Assembly (NCBI GenBank): GCA_009741485.1
Contig: CM019228.1
Location: 11,437,287-11,501,286, forward strand
Direction: 5' to 3'
Length of the DNA: 64,000 nt
Source: Malurus cyaneus samueli
Lineage: Eukaryota; Chordata; Aves; Passeriformes; Maluridae
Shown here: positions 1 to 12,900 of the stretch, in pieces
Layout of the letters: the number at the start of each line of letters is the position of its first letter
Position numbering within the stretch: position 1 is the stretch's first letter
The notes under the pieces: generated by a model
Told to the model about the DNA's origin: nothing
The model's database searches: none
What the model saw: only the letters and a program-made list of their open reading frames with translations
Program-made: the position numbers and the translations under genes

Positions 1-233
1 ATAGCGAGCCGTACCATGTCCGATTGATACCACTTGGATAGATTGCATCTGTAACACCTCTTTTAGAATATTAACACATTGATAGATCGCATCTGTTGCA
101 CCTTCTTTTAGTATTGATACACGTTGATAAATCCCCTCTGTGCGCCCCTTTTAGATATTGACACGTATCAATAAATACTGTGTGTACCCTTTCCGATATC
201 GATACACCACTGTCAGGTTCCGCTGTGCCCCTT
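1..233. repeat. Diverged minisatellite, unit about 42-48 bp
   Basis: Four to five imperfect tandem copies are visible. Each holds a core resembling GATAGATCGCATCTGT followed by a pyrimidine-rich stretch CCCCTTTTAG and a TATTGATACACG end. Copies become more GC-rich to the right and merge into the hexamer array. The repeat probably continues to the left of the window. No coding function is supported; open frames here are by-products of the repeat. Confidence 0.7.
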
Positions 234-586
234 TCCGATCCCGGATCCCGGCTCCCGATCCCGCTCCCATCCCGCTCCCGATCCCGCTCCCGATCCCGAT
301 CCCGCTCCACTGAATCCCGACTCCCGATCCCGCTCCCCGACCAAAGCTTCCCGCTCCCGATCCCGTCCCGATCCCGATCCCTCCGCTCCCGATCCCGCGA
401 TCCCGCTCCCGCTCCCGATCCCGATCCCGATCCCGCTCCCGATCCCGCTCCCGCTCCCGATCCCGATCCCGCTCCCGGTCCCGATCCCGATCCCGCTCCC
501 GATCCCGCTCCCCGATCCCGCTCACCGCTTCCCGATCCCGATCCCGATCCCGCTCCCGATCCCGCTCCCGATCCCGATCCCGCGCG
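234..586. repeat. CCCGAT/CCCGCT hexanucleotide array
   Basis: About 350 bp consist almost only of the hexamers CCCGAT and CCCGCT in irregular alternation, with a few interrupted units. Because the unit is a multiple of three, both strands are open and would encode Arg-Asp/Gly-Ser or Pro-Asp-Pro-Ala repeats. These are low-complexity by-products, not genes. The array ends about 130 bp upstream of the FBXO21 start codon, so it abuts the promoter. Confidence 0.85.
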
Positions 587-709
587 GTTGTCACTTGTCA
601 GACGCTCCCTTGGGCCGCTCTTCGGCCGGCGCGGAGGCCGCACTTGGCGGACGCTCCCCGGGCCGCCCCTCCCCGGAAGCGCCGGGCGGCCCCGGAGCGC
701 AGGTAAACA

Positions 710-725
710 GCCAAGATGGCGGCGG
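710..725 (+). promoter_or_regulatory. YY1-type motif overlapping the FBXO21 start codon
   Basis: The sequence GCCAAGATGGCGGC matches the well-known YY1 consensus (AAGATGGCGGC), and the ATG inside it is the FBXO21 initiator. YY1 sites at this place are common in TATA-less housekeeping genes, where they help position initiation. The motif is seen directly; binding is inferred. The same bases also give a good Kozak context (A at -3, G at +4). Confidence 0.45.
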
Positions 726-914
726 AGGCCGCGGGCCCGGCGGTCTGGCGGCGGCGGGACGGCCTGACGGACCTGCCGGGCGAGCTGCTGGAGCTCATCC
801 TCTGCTGCGACGTGCTGGGCGCGCCGACATCGGCCGCGTGTCCTGCACCTGCCGCCGGCTGCGTGAGGCGTGCCAGCCCCGCGGCAAGGTGTGGCGGGAG
901 CGCTTCCGCCTCAG
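716..914 (+). CDS. FBXO21: FBXO21 exon 1 (start codon, F-box), one-base deletion
   Basis: The exon starts at the ATG in CCAAGATGG and ends CTCAG before GTGGGC. It reads MAAEAAGPAVW..., then LPGELLELILCCDVLG. Around 819-823 (GGCGCGCCGACATC) one G or C is missing. Upstream the F-box is in one frame, and downstream IGRVSCTCRRLREACQ is in the next. With one base restored the exon is 200 nt and joins exon 2 in phase to give the conserved R-W-P-S junction. Confidence 0.93.
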
Positions 915-3900
915 GTGGGCACCGCCGCACGGCCCGGCCCGCCCGGCGCGGCTCGGAGGGAAGGGAACGGGCACTCCCGGGGCTTGGGGCACCGGGGATG
1001 GCCGGAGCCGCCCGGGCCTGGCAGGGTCGCGTGTGTCGGGGGTGATGGAGGTGCTGCCGTTACCGCCCGGTCCCTGCGTGCTCTCCCGGCTCCGTGGTGA
1101 GCTCCTCATGGGCTGGATGAACCTGCGGCGCTCTGGGGGGAATTGTGGGGTCGCAGAGCGGTTTGGGTGGGAAGGGCGCTTTAAAGCCATCTCATCCCAC
1201 CCTCTGCCTGAGGCAGGGACACTTTCCACTGTCCCAGGTTGCTCCAAGTTTATGCAGCCTGGCCTGGAACCCTCCCAGGGATGGGGCAGCCACAGCTTCT
1301 CCGGGCAGGTGTCCTACACTTCTCCAAGGACTTCTTCAAGGCTGCTTCCCTTCCCAAATCCCTTGGGGAGGATCAGTCTGCGCCTGCTGCTCGCAGCAGA
1401 TCCCCCTTGGCCAGAGATCAGTCTTGCAGCTCTTTCCACACCGGGCACGTGGATCCCCTGCATTCCCAGATCCAGCCCGGGGTCTGGCAGTGGGTGCCTG
1501 CTCTGGGGTTGTGGATTGACCTGTCTGACCTCTCCAGAGCTCTCAAAACAGCAGCCAAGATCCATCTCAGGACTGATGCTGGACAGCAGAGAGCTTTTAT
1601 TCGTGTGGGTTTGGGGAGAGCTGTTTTCACAGATATCTAAATCCCTAGGATGGGATTTTGCTGCTGTTTTGTTTCCCCCAGGGGCAGCCTCAGGTTGTTG
1701 TGCTCAATGAAACTTTGTATTTTAGCTGAGGATCAAGTGTGGGTTTGGTATTGGCGACACTGTGCTGGTTTCAGCCGCCTCCACTTATCCCTGGGGCCTC
1801 CAGGACAGCATCTGCTCATCTGTTACCTGCTTTTGTCTGTTTTGGCACAGAAAAAGCAGCAAAATTGCTTTCCCCTTTTGGCTCCTGAAATCCACTACAG
1901 CCCAGATGAGGGGCTTATTCTCTTCTCACTGCATGGAAAAAAACTGCTGAACAATGACAGCTTCCCCAGCCCACCAAGCCATGGCTCTGGGATTGGCTTG
2001 CACCAGTTCAGTGGCTGGAATTCCTGCAGGTTTGACCCTGGTTGGGATCCAGCAGCTGGAATGGGATGTGGTGGGTGATTAGCACATCTTCTCCTCTCTC
2101 CTTGATAATGGAATTTTTGGCAGGAGGTTTCACGCTGACCTTGCTGTCCTGGCTGGATTCCATCGTGAGGAATGACACTTTAATCTTCCTAAAATTCTCA
2201 ATATTGCTTCAACCCCAGAAATTCTCCTTTCTCGTCCCAAAATAAAGGATTGTAATGGTTATTGCGAGGTGGCTGCATTTCAGCAGTAGCTGAAAGGCCA
2301 GGGATTCATCAGGAGAGAGATTGTTATGTAATGTGAGGTTGTTTGACTTTATTTTGTGAAGGCAATTGCAGGGGAGTTTTATTATTAACCAGCAGTGAAA
2401 TATCTTCCCAGTGTGGTTTGGACACTGGTAATAATTTTTGTACAAGAGGAGTGAGTTCAATATTTGGCCTTCTTTGTGTTTAGCAAATTAAATATAGACA
2501 TATGTAACCTGAGAAGGATCCAAAAGAATTTAGTGATTTAAGCATTTGGCCTTCCAGCTATTTATAAAATGGAATATGTTTATCAATATATGCTTATATA
2601 ATCTGAAAAGAACCTGAGACGATCCCATGGAGTTGAAGGAAAATGTAGTGTATAAACCAGTAATAATGAACAGCATCTCAAAATGTGGAATAAATGCCCC
2701 TGCAAATTGAAAGAAACATTTCTTTCAGCTTTCTTTCCAAAATATTTCCATCTGTGCTGATTCTTGTTCGTGTTTCTCACACAAATGATCTTGGTGCCTT
2801 CAGAGCAGCAGGAGTTGTGGTTCTGGCACATATTTGGTAGCACAAAGCTGTGTTGTGGCACCACACACCCACTTTTTTCAAAAAGGTGCTGCTGACAGCC
2901 CCCAAAACATGACCTGAAATGAGATTTTTAGCTAAACCTTGAAATTCTGAGTAAGCTGTGAAGTGTGTGGACTTTGAGCCTCAGTATGGGAAGGTTTTTT
3001 ACAAGACAGCTGTGAGGGTGTTTTGGTTTTTCTTCAAATAATTATTTCTTGTCTCGAACCCAAACTGCAGAAGCATTTGGCTGTCACAATACGACTCCAG
3101 GATTCTATTTTCTCCAGTAGATGTTGCCACCAGCAAGGGCAGTGGAGGGAGCTGTGCTTTGTGCAGCCTTTTAATGAGCTCCCCGAGGTGGTAGGAAGAA
3201 CGCAGGACAAAGAATTCCCCTTCTGTTCAGTGCCAGGTTGGCTTCCACGTGATCCTTCTTTGTGGTAAACTCTTTTAATTATGAAACTGAAGCATTTAGG
3301 ATGTTTAGATATTGAAATCCTGGAGTGGGAGCCTCTGAAGGTTTCAGGAGAGCTTGCTTTTAAAAAATCATTAAAACACAGCTGAAATCAGGGGGATTGT
3401 GCTTTGATGTTGGAGGCAATTTTATACAATCCTTTAAAGTTGGGCACTGTCTCAGTTGTCACATGGTCACAATTTCCATTCTGGAGGGGTTCTCGGGGAT
3501 GTGAAACTTTAATGCTGCTGTGGATTTGTGTGTGTTTTGCAGGTGGCCATCCCTGCTGAAGTACTACAGCCACACAGATGGCATCAGCTGGCTGGAGGAG
3601 TACAAGGCACGGCACAACGCGGGCCTGGAAGCCCAAAGAATCGTAGCTTCCTTCTCCAAAAGGTTCTTCTCAGAGCATGTGAGTCTTCCTCTAAAAGGAT
3701 GTGTGTGCAACAGCTTGGCAGCTTGTTTGATTAATAATAATATAATGATTAATAAAATCATTAATTGCATCATTAAGGTTGGGAAAAGCCTCCAGAATCA
3801 GTCCAACCACTGAACCATGTCCTTAAGCACCGCATCTGCACATCTTCTGAACCCTTCCAAGGACTGATTCCACCACTTCACTAAGCAACTTGTTCCAATG

Positions 3901-6900
3901 CTTGACAGCCCTTTCAATTAATAATTGAATTAATTGAATTAATAATTTTTTCCTAATAGTCAATTTAAACGTCCCCTGTAACAGCTTGAGGTTGTTTCTT
4001 CAATGCTGGCTGAGCGGTCACATCAGGAAAAAAATTCACGTCTTAAAAAAAAATTCCTAAAGTGTTCAAAAGTTGTTTGTCTCAGGTAGTTTTGCCTTTT
4101 TAAGGATTTATTCATTTATTTATTATTATTATTTATATTAGGACAAGGTTGTTCTTCCCTCAGAGGGTTCTGGGCACTGACCAGGCTGTCCAAGGAATGG
4201 GCATGGATGCCTGAGGATGCCAGAGCTCCAGGAGTGTTCAGACAATGCTCTCAGGGATGTGGTGGGATTTTGGAATGTCTGGGCAGGTCCAGGAGCTGGA
4301 CTGGATGATCCCTGTGGGTCCCTTCCAGCTCAGGATATTCCATGATTATATAATAATTCAAAAATTTGCCTTCATGGATGGTGATCAGTACTTTTTCTGT
4401 GTTTATTTTGCCCCTCTCTCCCCATCGCCTCAACTGCGCTATCAGAGATTTTGTATTTCCTGACTGTGTGACAATCAGCCAAAAGGGGAGAGAGTTCAAG
4501 CCCCAGAGGTGTGTAGAGTGCAGCACACTCTGTGATTGCCTCAGCCCTGAAAGCTCTTTGCTTTTCGCTGCGAGTTCAGCCCTGGCTCTGGGAATTGTGA
4601 AGGCCACTGAGTTTGTTGACACAAAGCACAGCTGCCGAGTTCCTCGCTGCAGACCTTGTGCAAGGACGAGTTCTGAGAGCTGTCACAAGGCCTTTGAAAC
4701 CAGGAGCAAGGCACAGCAGGGCCACTCGGCTGGAAAGGGTGTTTTTGAAGTCCTTCAGCCAGCCATGACCCTGAGATGCTTTTGTGTTCAGTGGGAAAAA
4801 GGGGAGAATGTCTGAGATTGACTTGCACATGGAACAGGAGTTATTTGGCTGTTTGCTTAGAAGGTGGCTGTGGATTTTTAGCAAGCTGTACAGCTGGGTC
4901 AACCTGAAATTCTGTGAATAAAGCATCAATAGTGCCTGTGATTTTGCTAAATTGAAAATTTCACACGAGAGGCACTAAACAACGCTCCCCCCCCCCCCCC
5001 CCTCAGTTCTGTGCAAAAATAACATGAAAAAGGAAGGCAGTGGAGCCAGGTGGGTGTTCAGTGTCTCCTGGCTGCTCTGTTTTGCAGCAGCCAGACATTT
5101 GTCCATGGAGAATTGTCAGAGAAAAAAGAGGGAGAATAAACTCCTGGATTCCTCCTGTTTTAATGATGTATGCAAAGACTTTGGAGAGACCATTAAGCAA
5201 TACCCAAAGGCCTAATAATGAGTCTCATCTCCTGTGGGGCCAGAAACTGCAGCTTGGTTCCCTGCTCAGAACTGACAGGAAGAGGCTTTCAAACCATAGA
5301 TGAGCCCATATTCTACAGTGAAAAACCTTGAGAGCCATTTTTTTTTTTACAGTTCAACCAAAGTTTAAAAAGTACTTCTGGATTCTGGAAGAAAATAGCT
5401 GCTCTGAATATAGATGCACGAGTGGTTGTTGCAAAAAATAAAGGCTCGTGCCTCTTTATCCCTTCAGCCAGGATTAATCTCCTGCACAGGGGGTGTAGGT
5501 AGAGGTTCAGTCAACCACAGGCAGAAGTTGATTCCACCTTAAAATTACTTTGAGCTTGTGTCCATTGTGCATACAGAGTGAAGTTCAGATTGGTCCTGAA
5601 CTTACCATCAAAGCCTAAAATGCTGTAGAATTTGGCTGAAATTGCTGTAGGATGTTCCTGGAATTCTCAATTGAATAATAAATCCATGAGTACAGACTGT
5701 AACTATGTGGTGGGCAGGACATTTTTAAGATCTTGCCTAAATTTAAACAAAAACCAGGACAAAATTGGTTTTGAGACATTTTGTGGAGTTAGGGAAGAAT
5801 CTTTTGTGCTGTGCATAATTCCTTGTCTGATTTGGCAGGTCCCCTGTGATGGATTCAGTGACATTGAGACTCTGGGCTGCCCGAGCCATTTCTTTGAGGA
5901 TGAGCTGATGTGCATCCTGAACATGGAAGGAAGGTAAGAGAGGGGTGAGAAATGCCAGGGATTTTCCTCTTTTGCAGCTCAAGGAGAAGAATGCTGTGGT
6001 TAATGCCTGACCTCAGCTTCTGTCCTTGGTCTTTAATTAAACAACACCCCCAGGCTTGCCAAGGCCTGACTGCAGAACAGATTGAGTGTTTCCAGAAAAA
6101 AAAACATGGAAACCTCATCTCACAAGAAGAAGATCCTCTGACTTTGTGTTGCTTTTTGTTGTTGATTTCTTTGCCAGTTCATGGCATCTCTTGGCACATG
6201 TCCAGTGTCCCCTCAGCTCTGCTTAAGCAGTTCCCATCCTCTTGTTCATTTTTGATTGAGTCTTGAATCAGTTTGCTGAACTGATCTGAGCCAGAGCACC
6301 AGAGAGAAACACGAATCCTTCAGGATTGCCACCATGACTCCCTGAACCATGAAATTACAGCTTTTTCTTTGCTTTTCAGAGCTGGAGTAGGTACAGTTTT
6401 TATCTGCAAATAAGAGCTGAGTTTAATTCAACCACTGCAAAATTGACAATCCTGTAAATTATTCATGCAGGTGAAATAAAACTCCTACTTTGCATCTGCC
6501 TGTGTAATCTCATCACCTTGATTAACACTGGGCAAGATGAGTAAATCCCTGCTTTATTGCAAGGTTTTTCTGCAGGTACCACCAAACCAGGCTGGGTTTG
6601 GTGTGACACAAAGCTGTGATAGATTGCTCTTAATGGGGTCTAACAGCTTTGGGAAGAGGGACTGTTAATAGAGCTTGAAAAAACCCAACTGCAATGGCAA
6701 TCACCTCGTTTTTGTTTTTTCCCCACCATTTTATTGCCGTTTCTATTTGAGCTGGGCCTGAGCATCTCTCATTTGACAACTGCTTCAAAAGCTTTTGTGG
6801 CTTGGCCCTGGCCAAATGCCTCCCCATAAAACAGAATTGATGCTAATTACACCCTGATTAAGCTGCAGCCATTACCATTCAGGAGCATTAGGCTAAATCA

Positions 6901-9900
6901 TTTCCCTGGAAGGTATCCCAATAAAGCAGTTGTCCCTATTGAGGATCCTAGTTTACTGGGAGAAGATAAAGAATTATGAGGTTTGATTTCCCTGCTGTCC
7001 TAGAGAATGGAGAGGCTTTAGAAAGTGAGGAAGCTTTGCTGTAAAAAGTGTAGAAATTGTGTCATCTACAGACCAACTGTTGATCTCTTCCTGCCTTTTC
7101 GGAGCAACAGAGGTTTTCCCTGGGGAATTTTGTTTTTCTTCTGAATGCTATTGGACTCCCATTCATATCCGTCATCAATCTATTTTTAATGTTGAGAGGA
7201 TGCTTTAGGATTGACTCTGGAGAGATGCAGTCAGACGGAGGGTAATGTTTTATGAATAAAGAGGAGGATTTTAATCAGATATTCCTGAGCTCCTTTAATT
7301 ACGATCTGTGTTGTTTCCCATGATAATGCATCTTCTCAAAATTACATCTCAGTGATAGGATGAACATTGGAAATGATAGGAGCAATGTTTTGCAAGTTGT
7401 GTTGTTTTTTGTGATAAATTTTCTCTCAGCATTTCCCTTTTCAGTTGACTCTCAATGACAATACCTGTTGAGAAAAACAGTAGTCTAAACTGTAAACTCA
7501 TATTCCCTGGGAAACTTAAGTCAACTATTCTCCCTTCAAATACCTGTTTAGGCCAATGCTTCTTCTTGTGTTTACCTGTGCAGGAAAGGCCTCACCTGGA
7601 AGTACTATGCAAAGAAAATTCTGTATTTCCTACGGCAACAGAATATATTAAAAAACCTGAAGGAGTATCTGCAGCGCCCGACGGAGCGGCAGTCATTTTT
7701 GGAGGGTGAGTCTTTGGCAGAAAGCCCAGCCAGAACACCTAATGACACCTTTCCATCATTGTTTGACTGGGAAGGAGTCTGCCTAGCTTAGATTCCATCA
7801 AGCCCTTAGCTAATGGCTCAGAATTCAGGTTGGATTTTGGATGTGCCTGGAATCCTTCCCATCCCACAGCAGCGTTGCATCAAAATGTCAGGATGGCGTT
7901 AGGTCCTGTCAGTGCTGTGTGCTTGAAGAATTACCCATGGACAGCTGGGCTGGGAAGCAAGGCAGAAAATGGTAAAAACACTGCAGTCTTGAGCAAGGTG
8001 CTGAGAAAATGAGTGTAGCTCAACATCCTAATGATTGACATTGCTGCTGTGGGCTCTGGACTGTGTTCAGCTGAGCTGATTCCCTGTCAGCTCCCTGCTT
8101 TCCCCTTTCCCAAGAGCTCCTCAGAGAAGGACAGGGAGCAAACAGAATGAATTGATGTGGTGTGATGGGTGCTGTTACTGTCTCAAAAACTGATACTTGA
8201 TGGAAATAGATGCAGGTTCAGGCACATGGTGGGAGGGCACACACACCTGCTCAGAAGAAAGAAAAAACTCGCTCTTCTGCTTTTCCTGCTCTTCACAGCC
8301 TCAGTCTGGTGGATTATTCTCCTTCTCAGTCTTCTGAACAGCTCAAAAGTTGCCAGTGGCTGCAGGAGTGTCCCTTCCTCTTTGTCCACTCCAAAATGTC
8401 CCAGGGAAGAGTCTGTAATACCAAAGCTGGTTCTGGTTAATGCAACAGCCTTTGAAGGAGGGGTTGGTAGGGCAAGAAGGGAAAGCAAAAAGTGGCCTTT
8501 TCTAGAAAAAATAAAACTAATTATGAGACTTAGTCATGTGTGTCATAAATATGTGTTATTTGTCTGCCATGGAGGTGCCTTTGGAGCACCAGCAGGTGGT
8601 TTCTTGGGAAGTTTCACCTGGTCAGCACAGGGAATACTTTGAGGGGACAAAAAGGAGACATGGCTTGGGGCCCTGCTAAATTCCTTGATTTACAGGCCTG
8701 TCGTGGATGTGCTGAAAGAGCCATGTGGGAAGCTGGAAGAGGTATGATCCATTCAAAACCTTACAGTTGATTTCAAATGCTGGACAATAGCAGGCTTTGA
8801 GAGAGCAGTGGTGACAAAGGAGAAGGTTCTGTGAAAAGGAATTTCTTTCCTGCAGAGGCCTGGGTAGGAGGAACATGAAAGTTTGTTCTTTCATGTTTTG
8901 TGTTGGGAACATGGAGAGCGGGTGTGGAAGAGAAAGATGAGCGTAGCAGGCAAAGAAAAACTGAACAAGAATGACATGGAGGATGTGACAGGGAGAAATC
9001 AGAACTGCAGCAGTTTTGAGTGAAGTTATTTCAGGCTCTGAATAAAAACCGCTGTAAGTTGGGAGGGTGCCAGGGGCTGCGGTGTGACCGCAGAGCTGAT
9101 TAAACCTGGCCTAGCAGCATCCCTGCTAAATGCACAGATCCCTTTCAGCCTGGTGGAGAGGGGAACACTGAATTCAGCTGGTAATTGATCATGTCAGCTC
9201 ATTCTCTGCATTTGGTGTGATAAATCCAGTAGATGACTGCAGGTTTCAAGCACAGAGCTCTGCTGTTCTGCTGCAATCACTTGCTGCATGCCTGGAATGC
9301 AGAGCAGGCAAAACCAAGCAAAGAAAAAAACTGAAGTGGTGTTTCTTATGCAGTTTGTTTTTTGCAGGTGCTGTTTTGATCGATCAGTACTGTAACCCCC
9401 TGTCTGACATCTGCCTGAAAAGTGTCCAGGCACAGGTGGATGATATCACGGACAAAGTGCGCAAAGTGCTGCGGACCAAGAACCCCAGGCACCCCAGCGT
9501 GGCTTCCAAGGCAGGTACTGTACAGAAAAGTGCTTCCCTGCAGAGCTTCCCTGCCCCTCTGCACAGGTGAAACAGCTGTGGAGTTGTGGCATCTTTAAAG
9601 AGTTTTGTTTTTATCCCCCAGCAAACAAAATTCTGACATTTACCTGTGCCACCATTCAAGAATCAGCTGTTCAGTGGCCTGGGGTTCAGTCTGTCAGGTG
9701 CTGTCTGGGCCAAAAGGATTGGGAGGGGAATTCTTTTTTTTTCCCATTTGTCTCTGAAATCTTAATAGCCCTGATATCTGTGGGACAGGGAAATGATCTC
9801 TCTTCTGCCAGTCTCAGAAAATCATCACTAGGAAGGTGCCTGTTTATAATTTCCAAAGGTCAGACAGCATCTTGCTCCTTGGTGTTATAAACACTGTGAA

Positions 9901-12900
9901 ATTTCTGGCTTTCAAGAAGAGACTGAGCCTGTCCACGTGAAGATTTCATTGAATGAAGGTTGAGTGCACTTGTTGTCTCAGTCTTGATTCCCTTGCATGT
10001 GTTTCCAGGAGAGGTTCTCGTTCCAGAAGTGGAGCTTCAGAGACAGGTGCTTGATGCCATGAACTGTGTGCTGTATGAGCAGCTAAAATACAAAGGAAAT
10101 GAGCTGGATTACTACAATTCCCTGAATTCCTACATTCACCAGGTATGTGTGTGTTAGGCAAAAATTGGGAGGCTGCAAGGCTTGAGATGCTTGATTTGTC
10201 TGAACATAACCAGACAAATAATTGTGTGAAGAACAGCTCTTAAATAAATCTGCCATTCTTCAGTGCATATTCTGTCAAGTTTTGTTTTCATCTGTGAAAC
10301 CAGCCCTTAAAATCCATGTTTTTCTTAAATCCTGCCTGTGTTTTTGTCATGTTTTCCTCCCCCAGGTTTTGATCCGCAGGACAGGAATTCCCATCAGTTT
10401 GTCTGTGCTTTATTTAACCATTGCCAGGCAGCTGGGAGTCAAACTGGAGCCAGTGAACTTTCCCAGCCACTTCCTACTGCGATGGTGTCAAGGGAAGGAA
10501 GGGTGAGTGACCTCCTGAACTTTGAAATTGTGCTCACAGTGACAAAAACCAGAAAACATTTACAGCTTCAGACCTGTACCAGAATGTTCAATTATTTTCC
10601 ATCTGAAATTATAATCTACACAGAAGGGAAGATCAGACCTCTAGGAAAGTTTTCCTAAACTCAAATGGAAACAGATTTCCTGCTCCAGGCCTATGTGAGA
10701 ATATTCCATTATTTTCCATCTGGAATTATGAGCTATACAGAGGGAAAGATCAGATCTCTAGAGAAGTTTTCCTAGGACTCAGCTCTGCTGCTGCAGAATA
10801 ATAACAAATTTCCTAAAATAATGTACCCATAAGGTGATATGAAAATTGTGGAAAAGGGTGAAGATAGGAGACAATGTGTTTAGGAGGGAGATGAGGAAGG
10901 AAGGACGCAGGTTGGAAGTGCTGAGGGAAGGACAGAAACAGCAAATCCTGCCTTACCACGAGGCTCCTGATCACAGTTTGGTCTCTTTGTTGCCTCTTTA
11001 GGAGCACAGATATTTTTGACTACACCTACATCGATGCCTTTGGGAAGGGAAAGCAGCTGACGGTGAAGGAGTGCGAGTACCTGATCGGGCACCACGTGAC
11101 AGAGGAGTTCTATGGAGTGGTGACTTCCAAGGAGGTCTTGCAGAGGATGGTGGGGAATCTCCTGAACCTTGGCAAGCGGTGAGTTGAGGTTCCAGACCCT
11201 GGGATAAAGGGACCCAGGATGTATTATCTGCATATCCAACATTGTTCTTCATGGTATTGCAGTGAATGCTTCCAAAAGGTGTCACTCAGCCCAGGAGATC
11301 GTGAAAATTCTGTGTCACAGGGCACTGGCTGGGTGCTTTTTATCACCTGTATCTGAGCAGAAGCAAAAGTATTTACTGAAATTTCCTCAGGAAGTTTTTT
11401 GACTTTAGTAAAGTCCCCCTCAGGAAAATAGACAAAATATTTTATTTCCTCTCTGAAAAGCTGATCCACCATCCCTTAAGAGCAGAGCCTTTTGTTATGT
11501 GATAAGCACAACCCCCGTGTTCCAGTGAGCAGTTTCAGAGCTCCTTTTTGTGTGTAGAACATTGGGTTTTGTTTTCCAGTGCCGCTGATAATCTCTTTCC
11601 CAAGCAGCCACAGACTCACAGGAGTGGAAGGATTGCTTGAGGTGTCAGGGGAACAAAAGCAGATTTCAGAAGGAAATGGCCTGGAGAGTGAGTTGTCTGT
11701 GTAGCATTGTTTGATCAAGGGGAATAGCACCAGAGGGAGGGGAAAGTGGAATGTTTTTTTCCTTGTGAGCAGGCTGGATGTGGTGAGGGACAATCCCTGC
11801 TGGAATCACTCTTGTGAGCAGGCCTGTAGCTGCAGCATCATTTCTGGGGGCTCCCCCTGTCCCTCAGAGCCCTGGGGACAGGGGTTGCAGAGCCTTACAG
11901 CCGAGTTCCTTTTCTGCTGGCAGAGAGAGCACTGACCAGTCCTACCAGCTCCTGAGAGACTCCTTGGATCTGTACCTGGCCATGTATCCAGACAATGTGC
12001 AGCACCTCATGCTCCAGGCCAGGTTGTACTTCCACCTGGGAATCTGGCCAGAAAAGGTACCTGGGCACTGGGGGAATGTTTTGGGGCAGGCTGAGCACTG
12101 TTAATGCCAGGTTATTGATTTTTGGGGCCTGCATTTCAGTCTGCCACGAGTTGTTGCTGTAATAAAAAGCAGTTGGAGGAGTTCTCACATTGCAGGGAAT
12201 CAATGTGAAGCAGGAAGAGTGGATGATTCTTGCCTGCTTGTCCTAGGGGAGATTTGGGAGCAGCCTTGAGGCATAATTTATGATTTACAGCTTGTCTTAC
12301 AACCAAGACCGTGCACTGAGTTACAAGAGAATCCTGTTTGCTCTGTGCCTGAATTGTGGTCAAACTCCTGCTGGGCTCCTGCAAAATGAGCAGTGGCCTT
12401 ATCAGAAAACTGCAGGAAGTTATCTTTTATAAATAAAACCAAAGCTGTTCTCCCAACCTCAGACACGCAATCTGTGGCTCTTGTGAGAAAGCAACTTGAT
12501 ATTCCTGTCCTTGGAATTCCTTTTCCTTCAGTGTAACAACCCCAGTCCTGTTATCTTGGGAGTGTGGGAAAGAAGGTGCTGAGATTTATAGGTTGTGTGG
12601 ATTATCCAAAGCTTTCACTGAATCAGGGGAAGGCACAGGGAAGAGCCTGTAACTCAAAAAAGTCTGATTTTTTTAGTGTGTCACTGCAGCAAGGAGGTGC
12701 TCCCTGCTCAGAATTCCTTGTGCTTCCTCAGGGGAGCCTGTGCCATTTCCCCCTGGGAGGTTTGGGAAGGGGACAGGGATATTGGCTGGAAGCTGAGCAG
12801 AAAGCAAAGCTCTTCCCACCAAATAACTGCAACAGGACTGCTGGAGGAGCTGCCTCCCTTCCCTTTGAGGAGCAAACTTGGCCTTCCTTTCTTATGGCAG

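Larger units (their letters stand above)
560..1080 (+). promoter_or_regulatory. FBXO21: CpG-rich promoter and first exon of FBXO21
   Basis: The sequence is very GC-rich with abundant CpG from about 560 to 1080 and drops back to ordinary composition inside intron 1. There is no obvious TATA box before the start codon. This is the typical form of a housekeeping CpG-island promoter. The exact transcription start cannot be read from sequence alone. Confidence 0.6.
3679..5838 (+). other. FBXO21 intron 2
   Basis: The intron holds two CR1 fragments in opposite orientation (3770-4010 and 4145-4350) and a 16-base C run at 4987-5002. No other feature is recognisable. Confidence 0.8.

Noticed and set aside
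151..767. Arg-Asp and Gly-Ser repeat proteins at the left edge
   Set aside because: They are encoded by the CCCGAT/CCCGCT hexamer array in every frame; low-complexity only.
716..914. FBXO21 as a pseudogene
   Set aside because: One missing base is the only defect among 12 exons with perfect phases and splice sites.
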